Source: Riemerella anatipestifer (GTDB lineage: Bacteria > Bacteroidota > Bacteroidia > Flavobacteriales > Weeksellaceae). From it: a DNA stretch of 64,000 bases. The translations under genes and the position numbers were made by a program. The notes under the pieces were generated by a model that saw only the letters and a program-made list of their open reading frames with translations, did not search any database and was not told the origin of the DNA. The stretch lies in NCBI RefSeq assembly GCF_035666175.1, contig NZ_CP142016.1:806001-870000 (forward strand), given 5' to 3'. Shown in pieces: positions 35,163 to 44,742 of this stretch (position 1 is its first letter; the number at the start of each line of letters is the position of its first letter).

Positions 35163-36752
35163 TTATTTTTGAGCCGTATACGGAACTAATAGATATCCCT
35201 CCGCTAAAGTTACAAAATTTTTCACTTGGTCATCTATCCATTGTTGATTTTTTCCTAACTCTTGTGCCATAAACTGTGCTACTTTCTCAGCTACATCTAT
35301 CGCTGCACGAGCGTCTAAGAATAGTAATCTTACTCTTCTTGCAAGTACATCTTCTACCGTTTGTGCCATTTCTTGATGCACAGCCCAATAGACCTCAGCT
35401 AAAGTATAAGGGTAGTCTTTGTGTAATTTTTCAGAAAGTCTTCCATCTTCATTCATTAGCTTTTGAATATGAGGAATATCCGAACCATAAACATAAAGGT
35501 GATTAGACATATCTACCTTTTCTGCAGGAATATTACCATGTATAGAAAGATGTTCTGTATTACAAGGTTTCTTTTCTATATTGCTATGTACCTTAAGAGC
35601 TTCGTCTATGGTATCTTCTGCCATTTTTCTATAAGTAGTCCATTTACCTCCCGTAATGGTAACAAGCCCTGTTTCTGATACTATTACTTTATGACTTCTA
35701 GAGACTTCTTTTGTGCTTCCGCCTTCTTTGTCTGGAGCAGCAAGAGGACGAAGCCCTGCAAATACAGATTTTACATCTTCACGAGTAGGTTTTTTCACTA
35801 AGAATCTTCTGGCTGTTTCTAGCACAAATTCTATTTCTTTCTCCAAAGCCTTTGGTTCAAAACTAGGTTCTTCTATAAGTGTGTCTGTAGTACCTACCAC
35901 TACCTTATCATGCCAAGGTACAGCAAATAACACTCTACCATCTGAAGTTTTAGGTATCATTAACGCATCATTTGAAGGTAAGAAAGATTTATCTAAAACC
36001 AAATGAATACCCTGACTAGGCACTACAAATTTTTTGTGTTTAGGGTTATTCATATTAAGAATGTCATTGGTAAATACCCCTGTTGCGTTTACCACAACTT
36101 TAGCCGAAAGTTCATACTCTTCTCCTGAGAGTTCATCTCGCATTTTTACACCAGAGATTTTACCTTTCTCATCTTTAAGCAAGTCTATCACTCTAGCATA
36201 GTTTAATACAGCTCCTCCTTTTTCAACGATTGTCTGTGCTATATTAAGGGCTAACCTCGCATCATCAAACTGTCCATCTTGATAAACTACCCCACTAGAT
36301 AAACTTTTAGGCTCTACCGTAGGCAACTTTTTAATGGTTTCGTTTTTATTGATATACCTTGTTTTACCTAAACTTAAACTTCCTGCTAGAAAATCATAGA
36401 CAGAAAGTCCTATCTTGTAGTAAGGTCCTCCCCACCAAGTATAATTAGGAATAACAAAAGACTGATTTTTAAATAAATGAGCCGCATTTTTCGCTAAAAG
36501 CCCTCTTTCTCTAAGAGCCTCTTTTACTAGACCCACATCTCCCTGCGCTAAATATCTAACACCACCATGCACTAGCTTTGTACTCCTACTAGAAGTCCCT
36601 TTAGAAAAATCGTGAGATTCTAGCAATAGCGTTTTATACCCTCTACTAGTGGCATCAAGTGCTGCACCTAGACCACTTGCTCCTCCACCAATCACAATAA
36701 AGTCCCACTGAGAAACTTTGTTTAACTCTAAGATAAAACTATTTCGATTCAT
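35163..36752 (-). CDS. glpD: Aerobic glycerol-3-phosphate dehydrogenase
   Basis: 529 residues. The FAD-binding motif VIGGGASGLGAALDATSRG starts near residue 22 and the family motif TSSRSTKLVHGGVRYL follows. A C-terminal domain (EVYWAVHQEMAQTVEDVLARRVRLL) is present. It oxidises glycerol 3-phosphate to dihydroxyacetone phosphate at the inner membrane, giving electrons to menaquinone. The ATG at 36752 fits the family; a start at 36779 would add nine residues. First gene of the glp operon; glpK follows after 56 bp. Confidence 0.95.
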   Translation of the reverse strand: MNRNSFILELNKVSQWDFIVIGGGASGLGAALDATSRGYKTLLLESHDFSKGTSSRSTKLVHGGVRYLAQGDVGLVKEALRERGLLAKNAAHLFKNQSFVIPNYTWWGGPYYKIGLSVYDFLAGSLSLGKTRYINKNETIKKLPTVEPKSLSSGVVYQDGQFDDARLALNIAQTIVEKGGAVLNYARVIDLLKDEKGKISGVKMRDELSGEEYELSAKVVVNATGVFTNDILNMNNPKHKKFVVPSQGIHLVLDKSFLPSNDALMIPKTSDGRVLFAVPWHDKVVVGTTDTLIEEPSFEPKALEKEIEFVLETARRFLVKKPTREDVKSVFAGLRPLAAPDKEGGSTKEVSRSHKVIVSETGLVTITGGKWTTYRKMAEDTIDEALKVHSNIEKKPCNTEHLSIHGNIPAEKVDMSNHLYVYGSDIPHIQKLMNEDGRLSEKLHKDYPYTLAEVYWAVHQEMAQTVEDVLARRVRLLFLDARAAIDVAEKVAQFMAQELGKNQQWIDDQVKNFVTLAEGYLLVPYTAQK

Positions 36753-36793
36753 TTTGAAAGTATTTTTGTTTAACTTCACTTTAATTCACTAAC

Positions 36794-36801
36794 AAATATA
36801 A
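36794..36801 (-). promoter_or_regulatory. -7 box of the glp operon
   Basis: TATATTTG on the minus strand, 41 bases before the glpD ATG. Confidence 0.7.
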
Positions 36802-36936
36802 AAGAAAAAAAATCGAAACTAAAAGAAATAAATTTTAAAAACTGTTAAATATCATCATCTTAAAAAAAGAAATACATACTTACACAAAGTAAACAAACTA
36901 TACTTTTAAAAACTCAATAAAACATTCAAACCACAA

Positions 36937-36969
36937 AAAAGCCGAAAGGCAAATGCACTTTCGGCTTTC
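36937..36969 (-). terminator. Terminator of ribBA
   Basis: AAAGCCGAAAG pairs with CTTTCGGCTTT, followed on the minus strand by T6. Confidence 0.85.
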
Positions 36970-37013
36970 AATTAACCATTAAAATCTTATTATGAAAACT
37001 TTGTTACAATAAT

Positions 37014-38135
37014 CTAGAGCTGTACCATTTCGGTAACTTCTACATCATAACCTGAAATCACAGGTTTCTGATCTGGATTTTGAGTAATTACTCTAAATTT
37101 AGTTATCCCTAAATGTTTTAAAATTTGTGTACCTACCCCATACTCCATATAGTTAGCAGAAAGTGTAGGACGCTGTACTTGACCATCTTGATAATCTAAA
37201 AACTGCTGGAGTTTTCTCATCGTATTTTCTGCATTAGAGACATTATTGATAAATATAATAGCTCCCTTACCTTCCTCATTTATCATTTTGGTAACCTTTT
37301 CCAAAAGATTTTGCTCTCCAGAAATAAACCTGCTCAATACATCAAAATAGGAACTAGAGCTCTGTACTCTTACTAAAATTGGTTCATCTTCCGTCCACTC
37401 TCCTTTTGTGAATGCAAAATGGATTTGCTCAGTATGTTTTTCTTGAAACGCATGGAATTTAAACTCTCCGTAAAGTGTCTTTACCGTTCTTTCTTCTATT
37501 TTATTTACTAAATCTCCTTTTCTAAGACGGTATTCTATCAAATCCTCTATAGAAACTATTTTAAGGTCGTGTTTTTTTGCCAACTCTACCAATTGTGGCA
37601 ATCTTGCCATCGTCCCATCATCATTCATAATTTCGCAGATAACGCCACCTTCTTTCAGTCCTGCTAGTTTGGTAAGGTCTATTGCAGCTTCGGTGTGCCC
37701 TGCTCTTTTTAGAACCCCTCCTTTTTTAGCTCTAAGCGGAAATATATGTCCTGGACGCATAAAGTCGGTTGGTTTAGTAGAGCTATCCATAAGTGCTAGA
37801 ATAGTCTTTGCTCTATCACTCGCCGAAATACCTGTAGAGACACCCTCCCCTAACAAATCTATAGATACGGTAAAAGCCGTTTCTTTAGGGTCGCTGGTGC
37901 GGGATACCATAATATCTAGCCCTAGCTCATCACACCTTTCCTCTGGAAGTGGTGTACATATAAGCCCACGACCATAGATAGTCATAAAATTGATGATTTC
38001 TGGTGTTGTAAGCTCCGCTGCAGAAAGAAAATCACCCTCGTTTTCTCTGTTTTCGTCATCTACAACAATGATGATTTTTCCGTTTCTAAGATCCTCCAAT
38101 GCTTCTGGAATGGTATTGAGTTTTATATCTGACAT
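37014..38135 (-). CDS. ribBA: 3,4-dihydroxy-2-butanone 4-phosphate synthase with a degenerate GTP cyclohydrolase II half
   Basis: 373 residues. The N-terminal half (about 1-205) is a full RibB domain: DDENRENEGDFLSAAE, TPLPEERCDELGLD and MRPGHIFPLRAKKGGVLKRAGHTEA hold its metal and substrate residues. The C-terminal half keeps the outline of GTP cyclohydrolase II (VRVQSSSSYFDVL, GVGTQILKHLGI) but lacks the three zinc-binding Cys and the EGRGIG motif. It thus makes the butanone phosphate of riboflavin from ribulose 5-phosphate; another RibA must supply the other branch. No FMN riboswitch is visible upstream; a simple -7 box is at 38157-38164. Confidence 0.9.
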   Translation of the reverse strand: MSDIKLNTIPEALEDLRNGKIIIVVDDENRENEGDFLSAAELTTPEIINFMTIYGRGLICTPLPEERCDELGLDIMVSRTSDPKETAFTVSIDLLGEGVSTGISASDRAKTILALMDSSTKPTDFMRPGHIFPLRAKKGGVLKRAGHTEAAIDLTKLAGLKEGGVICEIMNDDGTMARLPQLVELAKKHDLKIVSIEDLIEYRLRKGDLVNKIEERTVKTLYGEFKFHAFQEKHTEQIHFAFTKGEWTEDEPILVRVQSSSSYFDVLSRFISGEQNLLEKVTKMINEEGKGAIIFINNVSNAENTMRKLQQFLDYQDGQVQRPTLSANYMEYGVGTQILKHLGITKFRVITQNPDQKPVISGYDVEVTEMVQL

Positions 38136-38156
38136 CTCGTAATTTTATATTGGAAA

Positions 38157-38164
38157 CAAAGATA
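38157..38164 (-). promoter_or_regulatory. -7 box of ribBA
   Basis: TATCTTTG on the minus strand, 21 bases before the ATG. Confidence 0.7.
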
Positions 38165-38272
38165 ATAGGATTAAAGGGTTCTGGCAAATTTTTGGAACAG
38201 ATACTGAATGTATGTAATAACTACTATATTTCCAAGGCATTGCGTGAGGACGAAGGGCATTGTTGGAGCTCA

Positions 38273-38312
38273 TAATAAAACCCCAAGAAGCTTTTCTCTT
38301 GGGGTTTTATTA
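38273..38312. terminator. Perfect 16-bp inverted repeat, terminator
   Basis: TAATAAAACCCCAAGA pairs perfectly with TCTTGGGGTTTTATTA around an 8-base loop. It ends the terC-family transcript, with the GC-rich segment lying between that gene and this stem. Confidence 0.75.
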
Positions 38313-38381
38313 TAGCGACTGCCCGAAGACCGACCCTAGCAGAGGGACTAAGCCTAGGCAAGGGGCACGCCCACATAAAAA
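38313..38381. repeat. GC-rich, hairpin-rich intergenic segment
   Basis: About two thirds G+C by hand count in a window that is mostly AT-rich. It holds the hairpin CCCT-AGCAG-AGGG (38334-38346), the palindrome GCCTAGGC (38352-38359) and GGG-GCACG-CCC further on. No coding sense. It may be a copy of a dispersed repeat or part of a structured RNA. Confidence 0.4.
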
Positions 38382-39209
38382 CTATAATTGGTCTATTTTT
38401 TCAGAATTGTGTAATTCTACTGGTTTACCTTTTTTACGAAGTTTCATATTGATGAATTCTACCGCTAATGAGAAGAAAATAGCAAAATACAAATACCCTT
38501 TAGGAATTACACCCACCTCTTGGTCAAACAAGGAGAAATGCCCTAAGTGAGAAGCCTCGGCAAGTAACATCACCCCTATCAAAATAAGGAATGAAAGCCC
38601 CAAAATCTGAATAGTAGGATGCTGATTAACAAAATTACTTACAGGTCCTGCAAATACCATCATAATCACTACGGAAATCACTACCGCCAAAATCATTATC
38701 GTTAATGCTCCAGCCTCCCCATACTGATTGAAACTTACCAAACCTACCGCTGTAAGGATACTATCAAAAGAAAACACCAAGTTAAGTGCAGCTATCTGTG
38801 CGATAGCAGAACCTAAAGAGGTTTTACCTGTGCCTGAAACTTTAAGTTCTTCCTCCCCTTCTAGTTTATGGTGAATTTCTGATACGGATTTGTAAAGCAA
38901 AAACAATCCTCCTATAAATATAATTAAACTCTGCCCCGTAACGCTACCGTGAAACCAAGACAAATGCACTCCAAATAACTCATTATTAAGACTTACTACC
39001 CACTTAATCCCAAATAACAATACTACCCTAAATACCATAGCCAAAAGCAACCCTATATTTCTTGCTTTTTTCTGGTCTTTGGGCTCTATTTTATTGGATA
39101 CTATAGAGATAAAAACAATGTTATCTATCCCCAATACTATTTCTAAAAAAGTCAGCGTTAAGAGTGCTATCCAAGCATCGGCTGATGAAAATACTTCTAA
39201 AAATTCCAT
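38382..39209 (-). CDS. TerC-family integral membrane protein
   Basis: 275 residues with seven to eight hydrophobic segments. The family signature LEIVLGIDNIVFI is near residues 23-35 and FSFDSILTAVGL near 150; the acidic residues in these helices are thought to bind metal ions. Members export manganese or affect tellurite and cation resistance and metallation of secreted proteins. The exact role here is not known. It is monocistronic; TAATTTTA at about 39238-39245 is a near match to the -7 box. Confidence 0.9.
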   Translation of the reverse strand: MEFLEVFSSADAWIALLTLTFLEIVLGIDNIVFISIVSNKIEPKDQKKARNIGLLLAMVFRVVLLFGIKWVVSLNNELFGVHLSWFHGSVTGQSLIIFIGGLFLLYKSVSEIHHKLEGEEELKVSGTGKTSLGSAIAQIAALNLVFSFDSILTAVGLVSFNQYGEAGALTIMILAVVISVVIMMVFAGPVSNFVNQHPTIQILGLSFLILIGVMLLAEASHLGHFSLFDQEVGVIPKGYLYFAIFFSLAVEFINMKLRKKGKPVELHNSEKIDQL

Positions 39210-39334
39210 TATTTATTTCATTTGAATTAAGGGCGTAAAATTAGAAAAGTTTTTGAGACCAAAGAAAAAAATTTCATTATAGGAAAATTATTGTTTAAAT
39301 TGCGATTCATACAAGAAATACAATATACAAGTAT

Positions 39335-42300
39335 ATGCATCCATATAACGCTATAAGCGCTTCGGCAGGTTCGGGAAAAACCTATACCCTAGTTATCAGA
39401 ATACTGTCTCTGTGCCTTAGAACACCAGACGAAAAAGCCATACGCTACATTCTCGCTCTTACCTTTACCAACAAAGCTGCCAACGAAATGAAAGAGCGTA
39501 TCTTGCAATGGCTAGAAGCATTTACTAGAGAAGATTATCTGCAAAATAACGAGCTAAAAGCCATACAATCTTACCTGGAGACACAAGGGATAAAACTCAC
39601 TATAGAAGACCTTCACTACCGTTCTAAAAAGGTTTTGGATTATATTCTGCATCACTATTCTATTTTAAACATTGGGACAATAGATAAATTTAATGCAAAA
39701 CTGGTAAGGAGTTTTTCCTACGAATTGGGATTGGCACAGAATTTCAACCTAGAAATCAATAACGAGCCCTACCTCATAGAAGCAGTTGACCAACTATTAG
39801 ATAAAATAGGAGAAGACCCAAAAGTTTCGGAAGCGTTTATGGATTTCGTTAATTACAACCTAGAAAATGAGGAACGAATCAATGTAAATAAAACACTGTA
39901 CGACCGAGCCAAAACCTTCGTAAACGATGTACACTACGAAGAATTGCAAAAAAATGAAGCCTTTGATTGGGAGGCTTATGATAACCTTAAACTAAAACTT
40001 AGAACGCAGCTTACACAACACCACAACGAGGCCTTGCAATATGCCAAAAAGGCTTTAGCACTCATTAGCGAAAATAATTTAGAAATTAAAGATTTCCAAG
40101 GTGGAGCGAGTTCTGGGCTAGGAAAGTTTTTTGAAGAAGCTCTAAAGTTTTATACTGGGCAGAGAGATAAATTCCCCTTTCCGTCTGATGAAGAAAAAGC
40201 TTTAGAACGCTTCCGAAAAGGTACAGCATCTAAGGACAACACCATTATAAATGCTATATTTTCCATTTTAGATACCCTTATAGAATGGAGAGCAATCATC
40301 ATCACAAACTATGTAACTTCGGAAAAGAAAGCCAAAATTCTTAAAGAATTGCTACCACTCAAAATCAATAAAGAAATCCGTGAGCAATTGGAAATCATAG
40401 AAAACGAAGACGATTTAGTACTTCTTTCCAAATTTAATATTCTAATCAAAGAAAATTTACGAGAGGAGCCTTCGGCTTTTATTTATGAGAAAATAGGCAC
40501 TAGATATCAGCATTATTTTTTTGATGAATTCCAAGACACTTCCAAACTACAATGGGAAAATATTATCCCACTTAGAGACCACACCATCAGCTCCGAAGAC
40601 CACAGCTTTACCCTCGTAGGCGACCCTAAACAAAGTATCTACAGATTTAGAGGTGGTGATGCAGAGCAGATGCTAGATATCATCAACGGTAAAGAAGCGA
40701 CAGGTGTAAACATCAACCTTGAAAATCTTGAAAATAACTGGAGAAGCGCCCAAAATATTGTTCGTTTTAATAATGAACTTTATGCCTTTATGGCAAAAGA
40801 TTTGGAACAGGAAGAACACAGACATCTTTTTGCAGAACAGGGGCAACAAATAGCTAAAAGAGAAGGTCTACTAGGGCGAGTAAGAGTAAATCTAGTAGAA
40901 TACGACCGAAAAGATGAAGTTTTCTTCGACGAGGTAGCCAACCAAATGTTTGAAGATATTAAAATTTGCCTAAACAACGGCTTCCAATTTTCGGACATCT
41001 GCATTATGTGCCGAACAAAAGGAGAAATAAAACAGCTATCTCAAAGACTAGGATTACTAAAAGTCAATTATAAAAATACCGAAACCTACATTAAAACCAT
41101 TTCTGAAAAAGGCTTAAGTTTAGATTTATCCAAAACCCTTTTGGCAACCATAGAATACCTTAAATGGGAAAACGATACTGCTAACTACGACAGCCTTATG
41201 AGAGCTTTGTATCACCTCAATAGTTTAGGAAGAATTAACATAAATTTGTTCTCCGAAGAAATGACAAACCTTCTTGAACTCAAAACTTCCGATGCGATTT
41301 TGGAAGAATTAAATAAACGATACGGCATTGAACTTAATCATCAGCATTACCTACATCTCAATCTTTATAATAGGATAGAGTATTTGGTAAAACAATTTGC
41401 TATACCTCAACAAGAGACCGATTTCATACTAAACTTCTTAGAGGAAGTCTATGCCTTTACCCAAAATCCAGGAAAAACTTTAAAAGATTTTATTAAATAT
41501 TGGGACGAAGAAGCCTCGGAAAAATCCATACAATCCTCCGAAAATATAGATGCCATCAAAATGATGACCATACACGCTACCAAAGGTTTAGAGTATCCTG
41601 TGGTATTTCTCCCAATGAAAAACAGCCATAAAGATAGTTCTTTTAATGATTGGCTATCGGTAGATTTAGAAACTTTAAAATCGGTTAATCTTAGTCAATT
41701 TAAAAAAGAACTTTTGGTGTATGACGATACTTTGAAATCATTTTCAGACGAAAACACCTATAAAAATAAAATAGACCGCTATTGCGTGCAATATGTTGCC
41801 ACGACCCGACCTGTGGAGCAACTTTTCCTATATCTCCAAAAGCCTAGTCAGTCAGGAGAAAACAAACTAGAAATATTGGACTTTGTACAGCAATTTAACG
41901 CTACCGAGCATCAGTTCGACCTTTATCCAGAGGAAAACAATTCTTATCAAAAACAAACCCACAAGAAAAAATCAACCGAAATAAACAAACAAAGTGTAGA
42001 AATTACACCTAACACTTGTATTTCTAGCAATATCCAAATCGCAACGCCTTCTAAAAACTATCAAGAGCGAAACGAAAAAGTGCGTACAGGGATTTTCACT
42101 CACGAAATTCTATCCAAAATCAAGACTAAAAATGACATTACACCCGTCCTATCCAGCTATCTGATAGACGGCATTATAACCGAACAAGAAAAAGCGGAGA
42201 TAGAAAAAACCATTCTTTCGGTAGTGGAGCATCACTCCTATTCCTTTTATTTTGAAGATATTGAAGAAGTTTACAACGAAAGAGATTTTATGCTAAACGG

Positions 42301-42469
42301 AGAGATTTTTCGCCCAGATAGAGTGGTAAAGAAAAACGGTGGCTATTACATTTTAGATTTTAAAACAGGAGCTCCTAACGATAAACATCAAAATCAAATA
42401 TTGGCATATAAAACAGCTTTGGAGCAATTAGACTTTAATGTACTAGGGACAGAGATTGTTTACATCTAA
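39335..42469 (+). CDS. AddA/RecB-like UvrD-family helicase with C-terminal nuclease domain
   Basis: 1044 residues. Superfamily 1 helicase motifs are in order: Walker A ASAGSGKT (9-16), ILALTFTNKAANEMKER, FFDEFQDTS (Walker B), VGDPKQSIYRFRGGD, and MMTIHATKGLEYPVVFLP, QYVATTRPVEQ near 830. The last 60 residues hold a PD-(D/E)XK nuclease core (FRPDRVV then YYILDFKTG and QILAYKTAL). It probably opens and cuts DNA ends for recombination as half of an AddAB or RecBCD-type enzyme. The partner subunit gene is not beside it in this window. Upstream is a divergent terC-family gene. Confidence 0.9.
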   Translation: MHPYNAISASAGSGKTYTLVIRILSLCLRTPDEKAIRYILALTFTNKAANEMKERILQWLEAFTREDYLQNNELKAIQSYLETQGIKLTIEDLHYRSKKVLDYILHHYSILNIGTIDKFNAKLVRSFSYELGLAQNFNLEINNEPYLIEAVDQLLDKIGEDPKVSEAFMDFVNYNLENEERINVNKTLYDRAKTFVNDVHYEELQKNEAFDWEAYDNLKLKLRTQLTQHHNEALQYAKKALALISENNLEIKDFQGGASSGLGKFFEEALKFYTGQRDKFPFPSDEEKALERFRKGTASKDNTIINAIFSILDTLIEWRAIIITNYVTSEKKAKILKELLPLKINKEIREQLEIIENEDDLVLLSKFNILIKENLREEPSAFIYEKIGTRYQHYFFDEFQDTSKLQWENIIPLRDHTISSEDHSFTLVGDPKQSIYRFRGGDAEQMLDIINGKEATGVNINLENLENNWRSAQNIVRFNNELYAFMAKDLEQEEHRHLFAEQGQQIAKREGLLGRVRVNLVEYDRKDEVFFDEVANQMFEDIKICLNNGFQFSDICIMCRTKGEIKQLSQRLGLLKVNYKNTETYIKTISEKGLSLDLSKTLLATIEYLKWENDTANYDSLMRALYHLNSLGRININLFSEEMTNLLELKTSDAILEELNKRYGIELNHQHYLHLNLYNRIEYLVKQFAIPQQETDFILNFLEEVYAFTQNPGKTLKDFIKYWDEEASEKSIQSSENIDAIKMMTIHATKGLEYPVVFLPMKNSHKDSSFNDWLSVDLETLKSVNLSQFKKELLVYDDTLKSFSDENTYKNKIDRYCVQYVATTRPVEQLFLYLQKPSQSGENKLEILDFVQQFNATEHQFDLYPEENNSYQKQTHKKKSTEINKQSVEITPNTCISSNIQIATPSKNYQERNEKVRTGIFTHEILSKIKTKNDITPVLSSYLIDGIITEQEKAEIEKTILSVVEHHSYSFYFEDIEEVYNERDFMLNGEIFRPDRVVKKNGGYYILDFKTGAPNDKHQNQILAYKTALEQLDFNVLGTEIVYI

Positions 42470-42545
42470 CCTCTAAACCTAAATATAAGCATAATTCAAC
42501 CACGAAAATAACCTTGTTTTTTAGCCGTTGTTGATGAGAAAATAT

Positions 42546-42553
42546 TATCTTTG
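42546..42553 (+). promoter_or_regulatory. -7 box of the PASTA gene
   Basis: TATCTTTG, 24 bases before the ATG at 42578. It lies at the alternative TTG start at 42551, which it excludes. Confidence 0.7.
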
Positions 42554-42577
42554 CCCAAAAGTTTTAATTATAGAATT

Positions 42578-43612
42578 ATGTTTAAATCACTTTTCCATTG
42601 GAAAGTAGGTCTTAATGCTGTTGCAGCAATAGGCGTGTTGGTAGGATTAGTATGGCTTACCTTCCGTTGGCTAGAACTACACACCAATCACGGTAAAGAA
42701 ATCCCTGTACCCAATGTCGTAAATATGAGTATGCACGAAGCCATAAAAGCACTAGATGATGCAGGACTTGAATACGAAATAGACAGCGGAAAATACGACC
42801 CAAAATACAAATCTTTTCAAGTATTACAAATCTACCCATCTCCAGGTTCTAGAGTGAAAGAAAGTAGAGCCATTCGTCTAAGAGTAAACCCTAGAACTTG
42901 GGCTAAAGTAACTGTACCTGATGTTCTTAACCGATACAAAAACACCGTATTCACTCAATTAGAAAGAATCGGACTAAAAGTTGGAGATACCATCTACGAA
43001 CCTAGCATTCAGCCAGATGCTGTTATAGGAATGAGATACAACGGTACTACCCTAGCTCCAGGTACTTTATTACCTAGATTTTCTACGATTGATTTAATCA
43101 TTGGTAGTGGTCCTAGAAGAAACATTGCTGTACCTAATGTCGTGGGAATGACGGTAAAACAAGCTAAAATGATTATAGAGCAAAGTTATTTTACTCTAGG
43201 ATTAGCAGAATATGAAGACGGAAGAAGCGACGACAGCGATATTGTTTATTACCAAGACCCTGCACCAGGAAGCCTTAGAGATCAAGGTATGCAAATAGAT
43301 ATTTGGGCAAGTAAGAAAACTTTAGCTGAAATGCAAGGTAAAATCAATGCTTTAGACCAAGTGTATAGAGTAAGAGTAGACCCTGTAACTACACCTGATT
43401 TTGGGGAAGACATAACCTACGAGCCTGAACCTGTAAGACCAGAGTCCGCTCCTCAGCCCAAACCAAAACCCGAGGTAAAAACAGAAGTAAAACCTACTCC
43501 TAAACCTGAGGCGGCTAAACCAAAACCAACAGAGCAAAAAAAGCCAGAGCCTAAACCTACTCCAAAACCAGTAGAGGAAAAACCAAAGGTTAAAAAAGTA
43601 GTAATAGAATAA
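42578..43612 (+). CDS. Membrane-anchored protein with three PASTA domains and a Pro/Lys-rich tail
   Basis: 344 residues. A single transmembrane helix (about 13-32, VAAIGVLVGLVWLTF) is followed by three PASTA modules starting at VPNVVNMSMHEAI, VPDVLNRYKNTVF and VPNVVGMTVKQAK, and a tail of repeated Pro-Lys-Pro-Glu units. There is no kinase or transpeptidase domain, which PASTA modules usually accompany. In the Bacteroidota such proteins probably stay in the periplasm near peptidoglycan; the tail may span the wall. It lies before the pseudouridine synthase, with a terminator between. Confidence 0.88.
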   Translation: MFKSLFHWKVGLNAVAAIGVLVGLVWLTFRWLELHTNHGKEIPVPNVVNMSMHEAIKALDDAGLEYEIDSGKYDPKYKSFQVLQIYPSPGSRVKESRAIRLRVNPRTWAKVTVPDVLNRYKNTVFTQLERIGLKVGDTIYEPSIQPDAVIGMRYNGTTLAPGTLLPRFSTIDLIIGSGPRRNIAVPNVVGMTVKQAKMIIEQSYFTLGLAEYEDGRSDDSDIVYYQDPAPGSLRDQGMQIDIWASKKTLAEMQGKINALDQVYRVRVDPVTTPDFGEDITYEPEPVRPESAPQPKPKPEVKTEVKPTPKPEAAKPKPTEQKKPEPKPTPKPVEEKPKVKKVVIE

Positions 43613-43627
43613 CTTTACAATAAAAAC

Positions 43628-43664
43628 ACAAAAGGCTTTGGCAATATGCTAAAGCCTTTGTTTA
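43628..43664 (+). terminator. Terminator after the PASTA gene
   Basis: AAAGGCTTT pairs with AAAGCCTTT around an 11-base loop, followed by TGTTTAT. The weak tail allows read-through into the next gene. Confidence 0.7.
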
Positions 43665-43674
43665 TAATATGATA

Positions 43675-44733
43675 ATGGAAGACTATACAGATTTTGAAGA
43701 AGAACATCTACAAAAGCCTCAACAAGATATAGATGAAACTGAAGAACTCTATGAGCATCTCAATTTAGTAGTAGATAAAAATCAAGAGCCTTTAAGAATT
43801 GATAAATATTTACTCATATTTAGACAAAATTCATCAAGAAACAAAATCTCTCAAACTTGTAGAGCAGGGAATGTAGTTGTAAACGGTACTCCTGTAAAGC
43901 AAAATTATAGAGTAAAGCCTGGCGATAAAGTTTCGGTACTCCTCACCCACCCTCCTAGAGAGAATGTAATTGTACCTCAAGATATTCCTATCAACATCGT
44001 TTATGAAGATGATGACTTATTAGTTGTGGATAAAGAAGCAGGAATGGTAGTACACCCTGGTTTCGGAAATTGGGACGGCACATTGGTAAATGCTTTAGCC
44101 TATCACTTTGAGAAAAACGAACTCAAAACCGATTTAGACCGTGTAGGTTTAGTTCATCGTATTGATAAAGACACTTCTGGGCTTTTAGTAATTGCTAAAA
44201 ATGAGTATGCGATGAGTTTTCTCGCCAAACAATTCTTTGAGAGGACTACCAAAAGGCTTTACTGGGCGTTTGTATGGGGCAATTTAGCGGAAGACGCTGG
44301 CACTATTAAGGGACACATCGGTCGTGATTTAAAAAACAGAATGCAAATGGCTGTTTATGAAGACGGTAGTCTAGGAAAACACGCCGTTACCCACTACAAA
44401 GTTTTAGAGCGCTTTAGATATATGACTTGGGTAGAATGCAAACTAGAAACAGGCAGAACCCACCAAATAAGGGCTCATTTCAGGCATATTGGGCATACTT
44501 TATTTAATGATGAACGCTACGAGGGACATCAAATTTTGAGAGGGATTAACCTGCCAAAATACAAACAGTTTGTAAAAAATGTATTTGAAGTTTTGCCTAG
44601 ACACGCCTTACACGCTCATACCCTAGGTTTTACCCACCCTACCACAAAAGAAGAAATGTATTTTGAAAGTCCAATGCCACAAGATATGCAACAGGCGGTA
44701 GAAAAATGGAGAAATTATTTGAGTGCTAATTAA
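43675..44733 (+). CDS. rluD: RluA-family 23S rRNA pseudouridine synthase, RluD type
   Basis: 352 residues from the second of two nearby ATGs (43669 adds two residues). An N-terminal acidic stretch precedes an S4 RNA-binding domain (about 30-100, RIDKYLLIFRQNSSRNKISQ). The catalytic domain has GLVHRIDKDTSGLLVIAKN with the active Asp, and LETGRTHQIRAH. It converts uridines of 23S rRNA, probably in helix 69. Flavobacterial genomes carry several RluA paralogues, so the exact site is inference. Confidence 0.88.
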   Translation: MEDYTDFEEEHLQKPQQDIDETEELYEHLNLVVDKNQEPLRIDKYLLIFRQNSSRNKISQTCRAGNVVVNGTPVKQNYRVKPGDKVSVLLTHPPRENVIVPQDIPINIVYEDDDLLVVDKEAGMVVHPGFGNWDGTLVNALAYHFEKNELKTDLDRVGLVHRIDKDTSGLLVIAKNEYAMSFLAKQFFERTTKRLYWAFVWGNLAEDAGTIKGHIGRDLKNRMQMAVYEDGSLGKHAVTHYKVLERFRYMTWVECKLETGRTHQIRAHFRHIGHTLFNDERYEGHQILRGINLPKYKQFVKNVFEVLPRHALHAHTLGFTHPTTKEEMYFESPMPQDMQQAVEKWRNYLSAN

Positions 44734-44742
44734 GTGATATAA

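Noticed and set aside
38136..38272. An FMN riboswitch before ribBA
   Set aside because: The promoter lies only 21 bases before the start, leaving no room for an aptamer, and no conserved FMN-box sequence was seen.
38260..38550. A plus-strand frame over the GC-rich segment and the end of the TerC-family gene
   Set aside because: It mostly reads antisense to a real gene and has no recognisable product.
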